Shown here piece after piece: positions 16,401 to 24,882 of a stretch of 43,320 nucleotides of DNA. Each line of letters begins with the position of its first letter. The first letter of the stretch is position 1. Both the position numbers and the translations under genes were made by a program. The notes under the pieces are model-generated. The model saw only the letters and a program-made list of their open reading frames with translations, searched no databases and was not told where the DNA came from. The DNA comes from an uncultured Steroidobacter sp. GTDB lineage: Bacteria; Pseudomonadota; Gammaproteobacteria; Steroidobacterales; Steroidobacteraceae. Location: NCBI RefSeq assembly GCF_937958065.1, contig NZ_CALFXI010000086.1:1-43320 (forward strand), read 5' to 3'.

Positions 16401-17780
16401 ATGAGCATCATCTATAACGCATTGTCGGGAGCGATGGCGGCCCAGGCGGGCCTGGCGGCCACCAGCCAGAACGTCGCCAACGTCATGACGCCAGGTTACA
16501 CGCGTCAGGGCGTGCTGCTCGCGTCGCTCGCACCGTACCAGGCAGGTCAGTTGAGCGCCGGCAGCGGCGTCGCGGTGCCCGCGCTGATCCGCTTCAGCGA
16601 CGGCTACAAGAGCCTGCAGATGTGGAGCGCGGCTTCCGAGTTGGGCCAGCGCACGACCGCGCAGCCGTATCTGACGCAGCTCGAGCAGGTGATGGGCGAC
16701 GAGGCGTCCGGGATCAACAGCGGACTCGACGCATTCTTCGGCGCGCTGAACGCGGCCAGCGTCGATCCCACGTCGAGCCCCTTGCGTCAACAGATCATCA
16801 CTGCCGCCGACGCGCTCGCACAGCGCTTCAACAGCCTCACGCAGGTGCTGTCGAATCAGCGCTCGGCCATCGTGCAGCAGCGCAATATCACCATCACGCA
16901 GATCAACGGTCTGTCGAACGACATCGCCGAGCTGAACAAGCAGATCGCGGCCACGCAAGGCACCGGCGTGAATCCGTCGGCGCTCATCGACGCTCGCGAC
17001 AACAAGATCGATGAGCTGGCGGGCCTCGTGGCATTGCAAGTCGTGGAGCAGGCCGATGGGACGCGCAGCATTTCATTGCGCGGTGGTCAGCCGCTGGTCG
17101 TCGGTGGCCGTGCCGCGACCATGAGTGCGACCACCAACCCCGATGGCTCGCAGACCCTGCAGGTGGCGTTCGCCTCGGAAGCGTTCATCCTGCCGAAGAC
17201 GGGATTGGGCGGCGAGCTCGGCGGCCTGGAAGATTACGAGACCAAGACGCTGCTGCCGATGATCGAATCGATCGGCGACATGGCGGAGCAGTTGGCCACT
17301 GCCGTCAACGCGCAGCTGGTCGCGGGCTTCGCACCGGACGGCACGCCGGGCACGCCGTTGTTCGAATACGATTCCTCGACCGCCGCCGGCATGCTCCGCA
17401 TTCGTCCGGGCGTGCAGGGCAGTGACCTTGCTTTCTCTACGTCGGCCACCGCCGGCGGCAACAGCGAGAACCTGTTGGCGCTGATCGGCTTGCGCTCCTC
17501 GACGGTGACTCTGCCGGGCCTCGGCGTGGTGACGCTGTCCGACGCGTCGACTCAGCTGGTCGCGAAGCTCGGCATGGACAGCCAGCAAAACCAGGCTGCC
17601 ATGGACACCGCGCAGACCGTGCGCAACCAGGCGGAGGAGAGCTGGAAGTCCACCAGCGGCGTCAACACCGACGAAGAAGCCATCAACCTGATGCAGTACC
17701 AGCAGATGTATCAGGCCAACATGAAAGTGATCGCCGTGGCCAACGAGCTGTTCGACAGCACGCTCGCGCTGTTGGGCTGA
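16401..17780 (+). CDS. flgK: Flagellar hook-associated protein 1 FlgK
   Basis: The 459-residue product begins MSIIYNALSGAMAAQAGLAA followed by TSQNVANVMTPGYTRQGVLL, the FlgK signature. It has the central helical segment ALIDARDNKIDELAGLV and ends VNTDEEAINLMQYQQMYQAN, then MKVIAVANELFDSTLALLG. The protein is at the short end for FlgK, mainly through a smaller exposed domain. FlgK with FlgL forms the hook-filament junction; FlgN (8924-9352) is its chaperone. Confidence 0.96.
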   Translation: MSIIYNALSGAMAAQAGLAATSQNVANVMTPGYTRQGVLLASLAPYQAGQLSAGSGVAVPALIRFSDGYKSLQMWSAASELGQRTTAQPYLTQLEQVMGDEASGINSGLDAFFGALNAASVDPTSSPLRQQIITAADALAQRFNSLTQVLSNQRSAIVQQRNITITQINGLSNDIAELNKQIAATQGTGVNPSALIDARDNKIDELAGLVALQVVEQADGTRSISLRGGQPLVVGGRAATMSATTNPDGSQTLQVAFASEAFILPKTGLGGELGGLEDYETKTLLPMIESIGDMAEQLATAVNAQLVAGFAPDGTPGTPLFEYDSSTAAGMLRIRPGVQGSDLAFSTSATAGGNSENLLALIGLRSSTVTLPGLGVVTLSDASTQLVAKLGMDSQQNQAAMDTAQTVRNQAEESWKSTSGVNTDEEAINLMQYQQMYQANMKVIAVANELFDSTLALLG

Positions 17781-17801
17781 CGATCTTCGAGGGGCTCACT
17801 C

Positions 17802-18716
17802 ATGATGCGCATCTCCAGCACGCAGTATCACACCACCATGAACACGGCCTTGCAGAAGGCGTCCTACCGTCTGGAGGACATTCTGCAAAAGATGGCCAGT
17901 GGCGAAAAATACTCGTTGCCGTCCGAGCATCCGGTGACGACGGTGCGCATGTCGCGCCTGTATCGCGAGGAAGCGGCGCTGGATCAGTACCGCGACAACA
18001 TCTCCGCCCTGCAGAGCCGCCTGACCCAGAACGAGGTGTATCTGAACAGCATGTCGGATGACATGCTGAGCGTCCGCGATCTGCTGGTGTGGGCGGGCGA
18101 CGGCTCGAATACGTCGGAGGACGTTTCGGCCATGGCGCAATCGCTGCAGCCGCTGCTCGACAGCATGTTCTACGTCACGAACAGCTCCGACGCGGAGGGC
18201 CGCTATATTTTCTCGGGCACGGCCGTCGCTTCACCGACCGTGTCTTACGACGCCACCGCACCGGTGGGCTCGCGCTATACGTTTACCGGCAACACCGAAG
18301 CGCAGCGCGTCGCCGTGGGTCCCGGCGTGACGCAGCCGTCGAACGTCACCTTGCCGGAAATGGCCGGCATGTTGAACCAGCTGGAGCGCGTGCTCACGAC
18401 GTTGCAGACTCCGGGCGTCAACGTGAACGATCCGGCCGTGCGCGCCGACATCACTGCCGCAATGGACTCGCTGGATGAGGTCATCGAAAGCATCAGCGGC
18501 CGTATCGCGGGGCTGGGTGGCGCGCAGAACATTCTGGCGACGCTGGAGACCAGTCACGCCAACGTCAGCCTGTCGAACAAGCAGGCGGCGCTGACGCTCG
18601 GGCAGCTCGATTACAGCGACGCGGCGGTGAAGTTGAACGGCTACACGACGGCAGTGCAGGCGACGCAGAAGGCGTACGCCCAGGTGAGCAAGCTGTCGCT
18701 GTTCGACGCGATCTAA
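17802..18716 (+). CDS. flgL: Flagellar hook-associated protein 3 FlgL
   Basis: The 304-residue product shows the flagellin/FlgL N-terminal pattern MRISSTQYHTTMNTALQKAS, then LEDILQKMASGEKYSLPSEH, and FlgL-specific SSDAEGRYIFSGTAVASPTV. The C-terminus ends LNGYTTAVQATQKAYAQVSK with SLFDAI. FlgL is the filament-proximal junction protein. The start may be either of two adjacent ATGs (17802 or 17805). GAGGGGCT lies about 10 bases upstream. Confidence 0.95.
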   Translation: MMRISSTQYHTTMNTALQKASYRLEDILQKMASGEKYSLPSEHPVTTVRMSRLYREEAALDQYRDNISALQSRLTQNEVYLNSMSDDMLSVRDLLVWAGDGSNTSEDVSAMAQSLQPLLDSMFYVTNSSDAEGRYIFSGTAVASPTVSYDATAPVGSRYTFTGNTEAQRVAVGPGVTQPSNVTLPEMAGMLNQLERVLTTLQTPGVNVNDPAVRADITAAMDSLDEVIESISGRIAGLGGAQNILATLETSHANVSLSNKQAALTLGQLDYSDAAVKLNGYTTAVQATQKAYAQVSKLSLFDAI

Positions 18717-18740
18717 CAGCGCCTTCGGGCACAGTCTTGC

Positions 18741-19742
18741 ATGCAACTCTCAGTCATAGATTCAGGCCGGCAGGTTACAGCGCGGGGCGCCGTCGAAGGC
18801 GTCTCGCTGACGCGCACTGAATTTCCCGCGCCGGTCGGCAAGGTCGAGCCGGTCGCCCGGACCACGCTGCGCGGTGGCCTGAAAACCTACAACAGCCAGC
18901 TGAATCGACAGGTGTCGGGCGCGCAGCAGGCGCTGCAATTCCTGGCCGAAGCCGATGCCCGGTTGCGTGTACTGCGCAAGCAGCTGATGAGCGGAGACGC
19001 GGCCGCCGGCATCGAGAAGTTCGACAAGTTCTGGCAGCAGCGTTCGGCCGCGAGCGCCGGCACGCTGGATGCCAATCTGAAGTTCAAGGCCGACGCCAAG
19101 GCGACGCAGGAATTCGCCGTGCGCGGCTTGAGCTTCGAAACATTGCGCAATGGCGATGCCGAAACACTGAGCTTTGCGGTCGGCCGCTGGTCGCGGCAGT
19201 CCAGTTCCTTCACCGTCGACCCCACGCAATCCGAGTCGGCGATGGTGGGGGCGCTCGATCGCGCGTTGGCGCCAATGGGCGTGCGTGCGACTCGCGATGC
19301 GAAGGGCGAGCTGGCGTTCAGCGTCGCGGAAGCCGACTGGCCGCAGGTGCGCGACTCCCTCGCGATTCGGGGAGGCGGTCGGCGCTTTCCCACGGGCCAG
19401 TTCAATCACGTCCGCACCGTCCTGGCGGAGCAGGCGATCCAGCCGTCGCAGTGGAACGCAGCGGATCCGCGTAAAGCGCTGCAGGATATCCACCAAGCTC
19501 AATTGCTGATCCGCAAGTCCTATGGCGATGTGCGTGGCGTCCTCGCAGAGACCACGCAGCACGTCGACAATGGCGCTGCGGCGGACGCTCGCGGTGCCTA
19601 TCTGCAGGGGTTTGCCGAGCAATATGCCAACACCCTGGCCCGGGCCGACGGCGCCGCCCTGGCTGCAACTGTACCGGCCGTTGCTGGTATCTCCAGGCGC
19701 ACAGTGTCCTCGCTGCTCGCGGCCGCGCCAGGAACGACTTAA
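18741..19742 (+). CDS. Unrecognised protein following flgL, axial-protein-like layout
   Basis: I do not recognise this 333-residue protein. It starts 24 bases after flgL in the same direction and ends the flagellar run. No signal peptide or membrane segment is visible, as expected for a type III flagellar substrate. It has a helical segment near the N-terminus (about 48-100, TYNSQLNRQVSGAQQALQFL) and another near the C-terminus (about 245-300). Between them (about 123-225) is a beta-rich block with EFAVRGLSFETLRNG, ETLSFAVGRWS and DRALAPMGVRATRDAKGELA. That block resembles the hook-IN-type repeat of flagellins and FliD. Helix-beta domain-helix is the layout of axial proteins. A flagellar role is inferred from layout and position only. 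Confidence 0.6.
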   Translation: MQLSVIDSGRQVTARGAVEGVSLTRTEFPAPVGKVEPVARTTLRGGLKTYNSQLNRQVSGAQQALQFLAEADARLRVLRKQLMSGDAAAGIEKFDKFWQQRSAASAGTLDANLKFKADAKATQEFAVRGLSFETLRNGDAETLSFAVGRWSRQSSSFTVDPTQSESAMVGALDRALAPMGVRATRDAKGELAFSVAEADWPQVRDSLAIRGGGRRFPTGQFNHVRTVLAEQAIQPSQWNAADPRKALQDIHQAQLLIRKSYGDVRGVLAETTQHVDNGAAADARGAYLQGFAEQYANTLARADGAALAATVPAVAGISRRTVSSLLAAAPGTT

Positions 19743-19797
19743 CTTTTGCTAGCATCGTCCTCCGGCGTCACCTCGACGCCCGAGCGACGAGGCCATC

Positions 19798-20346
19798 GTG
19801 AGCGTGGAATATCAATTGCGGCCAGCCAGTGCCGCGGACGAGCCCATACTTCGTGATCTGATCGCACGCTCGATTCGCGAGCTGGGCGCCGGGGATTACA
19901 CACCCGCTCAGATCGAAGCAGCGCTGCTCGGCGCATTCGGCGTCGATACTGCATTGATTCGCGACCAGACCTACTTCGTCATCGAGACGGCGGCGGGCGA
20001 AATCGTCGGCTGCGGTGGCTGGAGCCGGCGCAAGACCCTGTTCGGCAGTGACACTCGGGAATCCCGCGACGATTCCTGGCTCGACCCCGCCGTCGATGCC
20101 GCTCGCATCCGCGCCTTCTTCATCGATGCACGCCACGCCCGCCGCGGCCTCGGTCGTATGCTGCTCGATCGTTGTGAAACCGAAGCCGCGCGTGCCGGAT
20201 TCACCGAGTTTGCTTTGATGGCGACTCTGCCCGGCAAGCGTTTGTATGAAGCCTGCGGCTATGTGGGCGACGCGCCGATCGAGCATCCACTGCCTGGCGG
20301 GCTGCACATCACCTTCGTGCCCATGACGAAGAGTCTCAGGAAATGA
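19798..20346 (+). CDS. GNAT family N-acetyltransferase
   Basis: The 182-residue product uses a GTG start with GAGG a few bases upstream. Acetyl-CoA-binding motif A is IRAFFIDARHARRGLGRMLL (R/Q-x-x-G-x-G/A around residues 115-120). It is followed by the typical C-terminal FALMATLPGKRLYEACGYV. Motif D residues ETAAGEIVGCGGWSRR form the beta4 strand region. The substrate cannot be told from sequence. The stop overlaps the next gene (ATGA), suggesting coupled translation with the FG-GAP protein, although no functional link is evident. Confidence 0.88.
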   Translation: MSVEYQLRPASAADEPILRDLIARSIRELGAGDYTPAQIEAALLGAFGVDTALIRDQTYFVIETAAGEIVGCGGWSRRKTLFGSDTRESRDDSWLDPAVDAARIRAFFIDARHARRGLGRMLLDRCETEAARAGFTEFALMATLPGKRLYEACGYVGDAPIEHPLPGGLHITFVPMTKSLRK

Positions 20347-21554
20347 CCGATCGCATGCAATGTCGAAGCTGTCGTCGGGTGCTTCCCCTGGGCGTCCTCA
20401 TCCTGGGCGGGACCGCAGCAGCAGCGTCCGCCGCTTTCCTCGATGTAACGGCTACACACGTGCCGGCGGCCGATCAGTTGCATGCGCTCGATGCGGCGTT
20501 CGTCGACGTCGACAAGGACGGTGACCTCGACGTGGTGCTGGCGGTCGAAGGCGCTGTGAATCGTCTCTATATCAATGACGGCAGCGCCAGATTGAGCTGG
20601 CGAGAGGGAGCGTTCGGGACGGTCGCCCACGACACCGAGCATGTGCTCAGCGCCGACTTCAATCGGGACGGGAGCGCCGATGTGATGTTCATTGCCGAGG
20701 ACGACCAGGTGCATCAGCTGTTCTTCGGCGACGGCAAGGGCGGCTTCACGGACGCGAGTGACCGCTTGCCCGCGCGCAGCGAAGGAAATGGATTCGCCAT
20801 AGGCGACGTGAACGGCGACGGCTTTGTCGATATCGCTCTGGGCAACACCGGCAAGGGCGCCCGCAACTTTCTGTGGTTGAGCGACCCCAGCCGGCCCGGC
20901 TATTTCATCGATGCGAGCAAAACCAATCTGCCCGACCTCGAGAATGCGACCCAGGATATCGCGCTTGCCGATCTCGACGGCGACGGCGACCTGGATATGG
21001 TGCTCGCGAACGAGGTGCCGCCGAATCGATTGCTGTTGAACGATGGGCGAGGGCGCTTTGCCGATGCCTCGGATCGCCTGGTGTCGTCCGTGCCATTGCA
21101 TACACGCGAGGTGCACGTCTTCGATGCCACGGGCGATGGCAAGCCCGACCTTCTGTTTCTGAATCTCACCAGCAATGCGCGTCAGTATGAGCGCGACCCG
21201 CAGGCGAGGTTGCTGGTGAACGACGGGCGCGGCCGATTCGTCGACGAATCCGCCCGGAGATTGCCGGTCAATACGTTTTCTTCCTGGGGCGGCGCGGTGC
21301 TCGACTGCAACGATGACGGACATCCCGACCTGATCGTGGGCGCGATCGAAGTGCCTGGCTTCAAGCCGCTGCAGGCGCGAGCGTATACAAATGACGGCAA
21401 GGGAAACTTCAAGGACGCGACTGCCGGGATCCTGCCGGCCAGCGTCGTGGGGCGCAGCTGGAGCATGGCGGTCGGCGATCTGAATGGTGACGGCAAGGAC
21501 GATGTGTTCATCGGCGGCTGGGGTACGCAAGCCCGCCTGTTACTTAGAAAATAA
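20343..21554 (+). CDS. Exported FG-GAP/VCBS repeat protein
   Basis: The 403-residue product has an N-terminal signal sequence (hydrophobic LPLGVLILGGTAAAASA). It carries seven calcium-binding-type D-x-D-x-D-G repeats: DVDKDGDLDV, DFNRDGSADV, DVNGDGFVDI, DLDGDGDLDM, DATGDGKPDL, DCNDDGHPDL and DLNGDGKDDV. Such repeats build a beta-propeller, as in integrin alpha and many bacterial surface proteins. Location is probably periplasmic or cell surface. A Cys pair before the hydrophobic stretch (MQCRSCRR) is unusual for a signal peptide; a start at the second Met (MQCRS) is possible. Ligand unknown. Confidence 0.85.
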   Translation: MTDRMQCRSCRRVLPLGVLILGGTAAAASAAFLDVTATHVPAADQLHALDAAFVDVDKDGDLDVVLAVEGAVNRLYINDGSARLSWREGAFGTVAHDTEHVLSADFNRDGSADVMFIAEDDQVHQLFFGDGKGGFTDASDRLPARSEGNGFAIGDVNGDGFVDIALGNTGKGARNFLWLSDPSRPGYFIDASKTNLPDLENATQDIALADLDGDGDLDMVLANEVPPNRLLLNDGRGRFADASDRLVSSVPLHTREVHVFDATGDGKPDLLFLNLTSNARQYERDPQARLLVNDGRGRFVDESARRLPVNTFSSWGGAVLDCNDDGHPDLIVGAIEVPGFKPLQARAYTNDGKGNFKDATAGILPASVVGRSWSMAVGDLNGDGKDDVFIGGWGTQARLLLRK

Positions 21555-21596
21555 TTGCGCTAGCATCGGCGCGCTCGTCGCATGCATGGAGGCCGA

Positions 21597-21902
21597 ATGA
21601 AGCGCAAGTGGCAGCTGATCGCCGGTGCAGGGGTGCTGCTGATCGGTATCGGTGTGTGGAGCGCAAAAGATACATTTGCGACCGCACGCATCGGTACCGC
21701 CTATGTTGCCAAGCAAACCTGCTCGTGCCTGTTCGTCGCCGGCCGTCTGCTCGATTCGTGCAACACGGATTTCGAGCCCGAGGCGCTGCGATCCGTCGAC
21801 GTTGTCACCGGCAACAGCGCCGTGACTGTCTCCGCTCTCGGCGGCCTGATCTCTTCGCGCGCGGAGTTCCAGAACGGTTTTGGCTGCCATCCGGTGAACT
21901 GA
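21597..21902 (+). CDS. Small Cys-rich membrane-anchored protein paired with serine hydrolase
   Basis: The start at 21597 (MKRKWQ, 101 residues) is preferred over the ATG at 21582 because GGAGG sits just before it. An N-terminal hydrophobic helix (WQLIAGAGVLLIGIGVW) would anchor or export it. The mature part has AYVAKQTCSCLFVAGRLLDS and ends GFGCHPVN, with five cysteines. From memory of the family, this resembles the N-terminal segment found fused ahead of beta-lactamase-fold hydrolases in other proteobacteria. Here a stand-alone hydrolase follows 31 bases downstream, so the pair may be a split version. That comparison needs an alignment. Confidence 0.65.
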   Translation: MKRKWQLIAGAGVLLIGIGVWSAKDTFATARIGTAYVAKQTCSCLFVAGRLLDSCNTDFEPEALRSVDVVTGNSAVTVSALGGLISSRAEFQNGFGCHPVN

Positions 21903-21933
21903 GCGACGACACTGCATCGGGAGGGACCTCGCG

Positions 21934-23118
21934 ATGGTGCGATCTCTGCTACTGGCGATATTGCTCGGCGCGCCGATATCTCACGCCTACGCCGACTTGG
22001 TTCCGCTGCCCACACAGCCCTACGACGTGCCGTGGCCAACGGTGGAGTGGCCAGTCGGCGCGTTGCCTGCCGACATGGACACTGCAGCATTCAGCGCTGC
22101 AATGGTCGATGCATTCGATCGGTCCGCTCCAGGATTGGGAGAAACCCGCGAGGTGGTCATCATTCGAGGCGGGCGACTCGTCTACGAGCGCGCCGCATCG
22201 GGGTACAGCACGAACATGAGATTGGTGTCGTGGTCGATGGCCAAGTCGATCACGCATGCGTTGGTTGGAATCGCGGTCGCGCAGGGAAGAGTGAACATCA
22301 ACCAACCGATGGGCAGTCCACATTGGTCGGCGGATGATCGTCGCGCTCGAATCCCCTGGCGTCATTGGCTGCAGATGACGGATGGTCAGCGCTATCTCGA
22401 AATCGAAGCAGCCACGATTGCGCACAGCGACGCATCGAGGAAGTTGTTCGGTCCGGGTCGTCTGGACGTCGCGCGCTACTGCGCGGGTCTGCCGCTGATC
22501 CATGAGCCCGGCACCCACTGGAACTACAACTCCTGCGGCATCGTGTTGACGGCCGATGCGCTGACTAGAGCGATCGTTCCGAGCCCCACCTCACCGGAAC
22601 AGCGTCGCGCGACGATGATGCGATGGATGAATGTGAGTTTGTTCGACGTCATCGGCATGAAGCCGCAACCGGAGTTCGACGCCACCGGTTTGCTGTACGG
22701 CAGCGCGCTCATCTATGCATCGGCGCGCGACTTCGCCAGATTCGGGTTGCTCTACTTGCGCGATGGAATGTGGGATGGCCGGCGGGTGCTGCCGGAAGGT
22801 TGGGTGGACTTCGCTCGCACTCCCGGCACCGGCACCAATGCGGACATTTACGGCGCAGGGTGGTGGCTCGCACCAAAAGAAGGAGACGGACGGCCTTATC
22901 CCAATTACGTGGACACCGGTCCCGAGCGCGACGGCTTCAGCGCGCAAGGCTTCGAAGGCCAGTACACGCTGCTGGTTCCTTCCAAGGATCTCATCATCGT
23001 GCGCTTGGGCATGACGCCGGAGCAGGATCTGCGCAGCGGGGCGCTGAAGGACTGGATGGGGCGCGTGGCGCGGACGTTTCCACCCGTCGCCAACACGTCC
23101 TCGTTCACTACTGAATAG
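21934..23118 (+). CDS. Serine hydrolase, class C beta-lactamase fold
   Basis: The 394-residue product has a signal peptide (MVRSLLLAILLGAPISHAYA). The nucleophile motif S-x-x-K is SMAK at residues 101-104 and the Y-x-N/S motif is YNS at 198-200. A late Gly-rich GFSAQGFEGQYTLLVPSKDL replaces the K/H-T-G box. This matches penicillin-binding-protein-like esterases and amide hydrolases of the 6-aminohexanoate-dimer hydrolase type more than true AmpC. It probably acts in the periplasm; substrate unknown. It converges with the next gene with three bases between the stops. Confidence 0.88.
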   Translation: MVRSLLLAILLGAPISHAYADLVPLPTQPYDVPWPTVEWPVGALPADMDTAAFSAAMVDAFDRSAPGLGETREVVIIRGGRLVYERAASGYSTNMRLVSWSMAKSITHALVGIAVAQGRVNINQPMGSPHWSADDRRARIPWRHWLQMTDGQRYLEIEAATIAHSDASRKLFGPGRLDVARYCAGLPLIHEPGTHWNYNSCGIVLTADALTRAIVPSPTSPEQRRATMMRWMNVSLFDVIGMKPQPEFDATGLLYGSALIYASARDFARFGLLYLRDGMWDGRRVLPEGWVDFARTPGTGTNADIYGAGWWLAPKEGDGRPYPNYVDTGPERDGFSAQGFEGQYTLLVPSKDLIIVRLGMTPEQDLRSGALKDWMGRVARTFPPVANTSSFTTE

Positions 23119-23121
23119 CGC

Positions 23122-23562
23122 TCAACGTGAGGCGCGCTTCCGAGTGCTCTTCGCGGTCGTCGAACGACGCCGGCGCCGGGCCGCCTGTTTCGCTTGCCGC
23201 GACAGGGCGCGATGCGAAGCGGCCGATCTGGGCTCGTTGCGCAATGCCTTCGTCGTAGCGCGTCGGCGTCGTGCCGACGTGGATCGAGGCTTGCGGCGAC
23301 CCTGACCGGTCGCCAGATCGCGTTTGGCGCTCTGACGAGTGCGTCGCGAGGTGCTGCCTTCCTCGGGTGCTTGCAGCGGCACACCGGCACGACGAGCTTT
23401 GGACAGACCGATCGCGATCGCTTGTTTCGTGGAGCGAGCACCATGTTTGCCTTCGCGAATGTGCTCCATCTCCTCACGCACGAATTCACCTGCGGCGGTC
23501 GATGGCTTCTTACCGGCGCGCAAATCCGCCTTGGCACGCTTTACCGTGGTCTTGCTGGGCAT
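23122..23562 (-). CDS. DUF6496-type basic protein
   Basis: The 146-residue product has a conserved N-terminal half with STAAGEFVREEMEHIREGKH, GARSTKQAIAIGLSKARRAG and VPL, which I recognise as the DUF6496 pattern. The C-terminal half is almost all Arg, Lys, Ser, Ala and Thr (RRRRATTKALR; ending STRKRASR), like a histone H1 tail. The extreme charge suggests nucleic-acid binding, but no function is established that I know of. It is convergent with the serine hydrolase, with no operon partner. Confidence 0.7.
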   Translation of the reverse strand: MPSKTTVKRAKADLRAGKKPSTAAGEFVREEMEHIREGKHGARSTKQAIAIGLSKARRAGVPLQAPEEGSTSRRTRQSAKRDLATGQGRRKPRSTSARRRRATTKALRNEPRSAASHRALSRQAKQAARRRRRSTTAKSTRKRASR

Positions 23563-23693
23563 GACTGACTCCTTTGCGGCTGGTGTAGCGAAATGACGAA
23601 CGTCCTGTGGCCGGTGTTCCGTGCCATGCTGGACATTCGCGCCCGGCGCATGTACATCTGCGCCATTCCTTTTTCAGACAGGGTCCGCAACCC

Positions 23694-23948
23694 ATGAAAT
23701 TGGCCGCCGCGCTTCGAATGACCGCGTTGCTGCTGACGTTCAGCCTGGCCGGCCCGGCGCTGGCCGAAGAAAACACGCTCAAGGAAGGTGCCAGGGAGGT
23801 TGGCCGGGCGGTCGGAACCGCCGCCCGGGAAGTGGGCGACGGTGCCAAGCAGGTCGGCAAGGCCGTGGCGAATGCCGCCAAGGAAGTGGGCGAGGCCGCC
23901 AAAGAAGGCGCGAAGGAAGCCAAACGCGCCATGCAGAAAGATAAATAG
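23694..23948 (+). CDS. Small exported amphipathic-helix repeat protein
   Basis: The ATG at 23694 gives 84 residues with a signal peptide (MTALLLTFSLAGPALA). The mature part is a single amphipathic helix of imperfect repeats: REVGRAVGTAA, REVGDGAKQVGKAVANAA and KEVGEAAKEGAKEA. It has alternating Lys/Glu and Ala/Val faces and no Cys or aromatic residues. Such LEA- or apolipoprotein-like periplasmic proteins are common but of unknown role; envelope stress or lipid-surface binding is speculation. An upstream in-frame ATG at 23607 would bury the signal peptide and is rejected. Confidence 0.6.
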   Translation: MKLAAALRMTALLLTFSLAGPALAEENTLKEGAREVGRAVGTAAREVGDGAKQVGKAVANAAKEVGEAAKEGAKEAKRAMQKDK

Positions 23949-23975
23949 CGCCTCAATAGCGCTGGGCCGCGAGCG

Positions 23976-24791
23976 TTACCAGCCGATCATCGTTCGCATC
24001 CTGGCCATGAATTCCTGCTCGGTCAGCGACTGGCGCAGCTGTGCGAGCATTGCGCTGTCCGCACCTGCGGGATAGCGCAACTTGTCGTCGCTGCTGGTCG
24101 CGGCAGCGTAGGCTGCTTCGGCCACATCAGTCTCGGTCGTGTAGGCGGTCGGGTACTTCTGCATCGATGCGAGATAACGCGCGGCGAAGGACGCGTAAGC
24201 GGCGGGAAGAAGATCGTCTCTGCGACCGCCGGACTTGGCGGCGAAGCTGGTCGTAGGCGCAAGACCGGGTTGGACGATCTTCACGCGCACTCCGAACGTG
24301 GCCAGTTCGTGGGCCAGCGACTCCGAGTAGCCTTCGATCGCGTATTTGCTCGCGGTGTAGACCGCCACCAGCGGCATCGGTGCAATGCCGACGCTGGATG
24401 TGACATTCACGATCGTGCCCGAGCCACGCTCGCGCATGTGAGGGATCACCGCGCGAGCGGTCGCCATCACACCAAAGGTGTTCGTTTCGAACACCTGCTG
24501 CGTGACCTGAGCTGGCGTCGCTTCGGCGGCTCCAAACAAACCGACGCCCGCGTTGTTCACCAATGTATCGATTCGTCCGAAGCGGGTGATCGCTTGCGTT
24601 ACGGCCTCTGAGATGCTGTGTGCATTGGTGACGTCGAGCGCGGTCACCAGCAAGCGGCTATGGTTGTCGAACAACCCTGCATCGGGCGAGCGCATGGTGG
24701 CGACGACATTCCAGCCGCGGGCCAGGAACAATCTGGCGCTCGCCAGGCCGAAACCGGAAGAGCAGCCGGTGATCAATACGGTGTGGGTCAT
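23976..24791 (-). CDS. SDR family NAD(P)-dependent oxidoreductase
   Basis: The 271-residue classical short-chain dehydrogenase has the cofactor motif TGCSSGFG (residues 9-15), DV at 53-54, NNAG at 79-82, catalytic Ser in NVTSS (131-133) and YTASK (145-149). The substrate is unknown; the R-rather-than-D environment after beta2 (ATMRSPDAG) suggests NADP preference, an inference. It is transcribed divergently from an AraC-type regulator, which probably controls it. Confidence 0.93.
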   Translation of the reverse strand: MTHTVLITGCSSGFGLASARLFLARGWNVVATMRSPDAGLFDNHSRLLVTALDVTNAHSISEAVTQAITRFGRIDTLVNNAGVGLFGAAEATPAQVTQQVFETNTFGVMATARAVIPHMRERGSGTIVNVTSSVGIAPMPLVAVYTASKYAIEGYSESLAHELATFGVRVKIVQPGLAPTTSFAAKSGGRRDDLLPAAYASFAARYLASMQKYPTAYTTETDVAEAAYAAATSSDDKLRYPAGADSAMLAQLRQSLTEQEFMARMRTMIGW

Positions 24792-24882
24792 GGGGGTCTC
24801 CGTGGGTGATGCGGAAAAGGTAGCCGCGCCGCTCTGGACGAGCTATAAGAGACCGTCCGAGATTCGTTTTAGAGAGTCCGAA
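24792..24882. promoter_or_regulatory. Divergent SDR/araC control region with direct repeat
   Basis: The 91-bp region between the divergent starts contains GTCCGAGAT at 24855-24863. GTCCGAAAT at 24876-24884 runs into the regulator's own start codon. The two are exactly 21 bp apart, about two helical turns. AraC-family dimers commonly bind such direct repeats. The overlap with the regulator start suggests autorepression as well as control of the SDR gene. Inferred from spacing and context. Confidence 0.5.
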
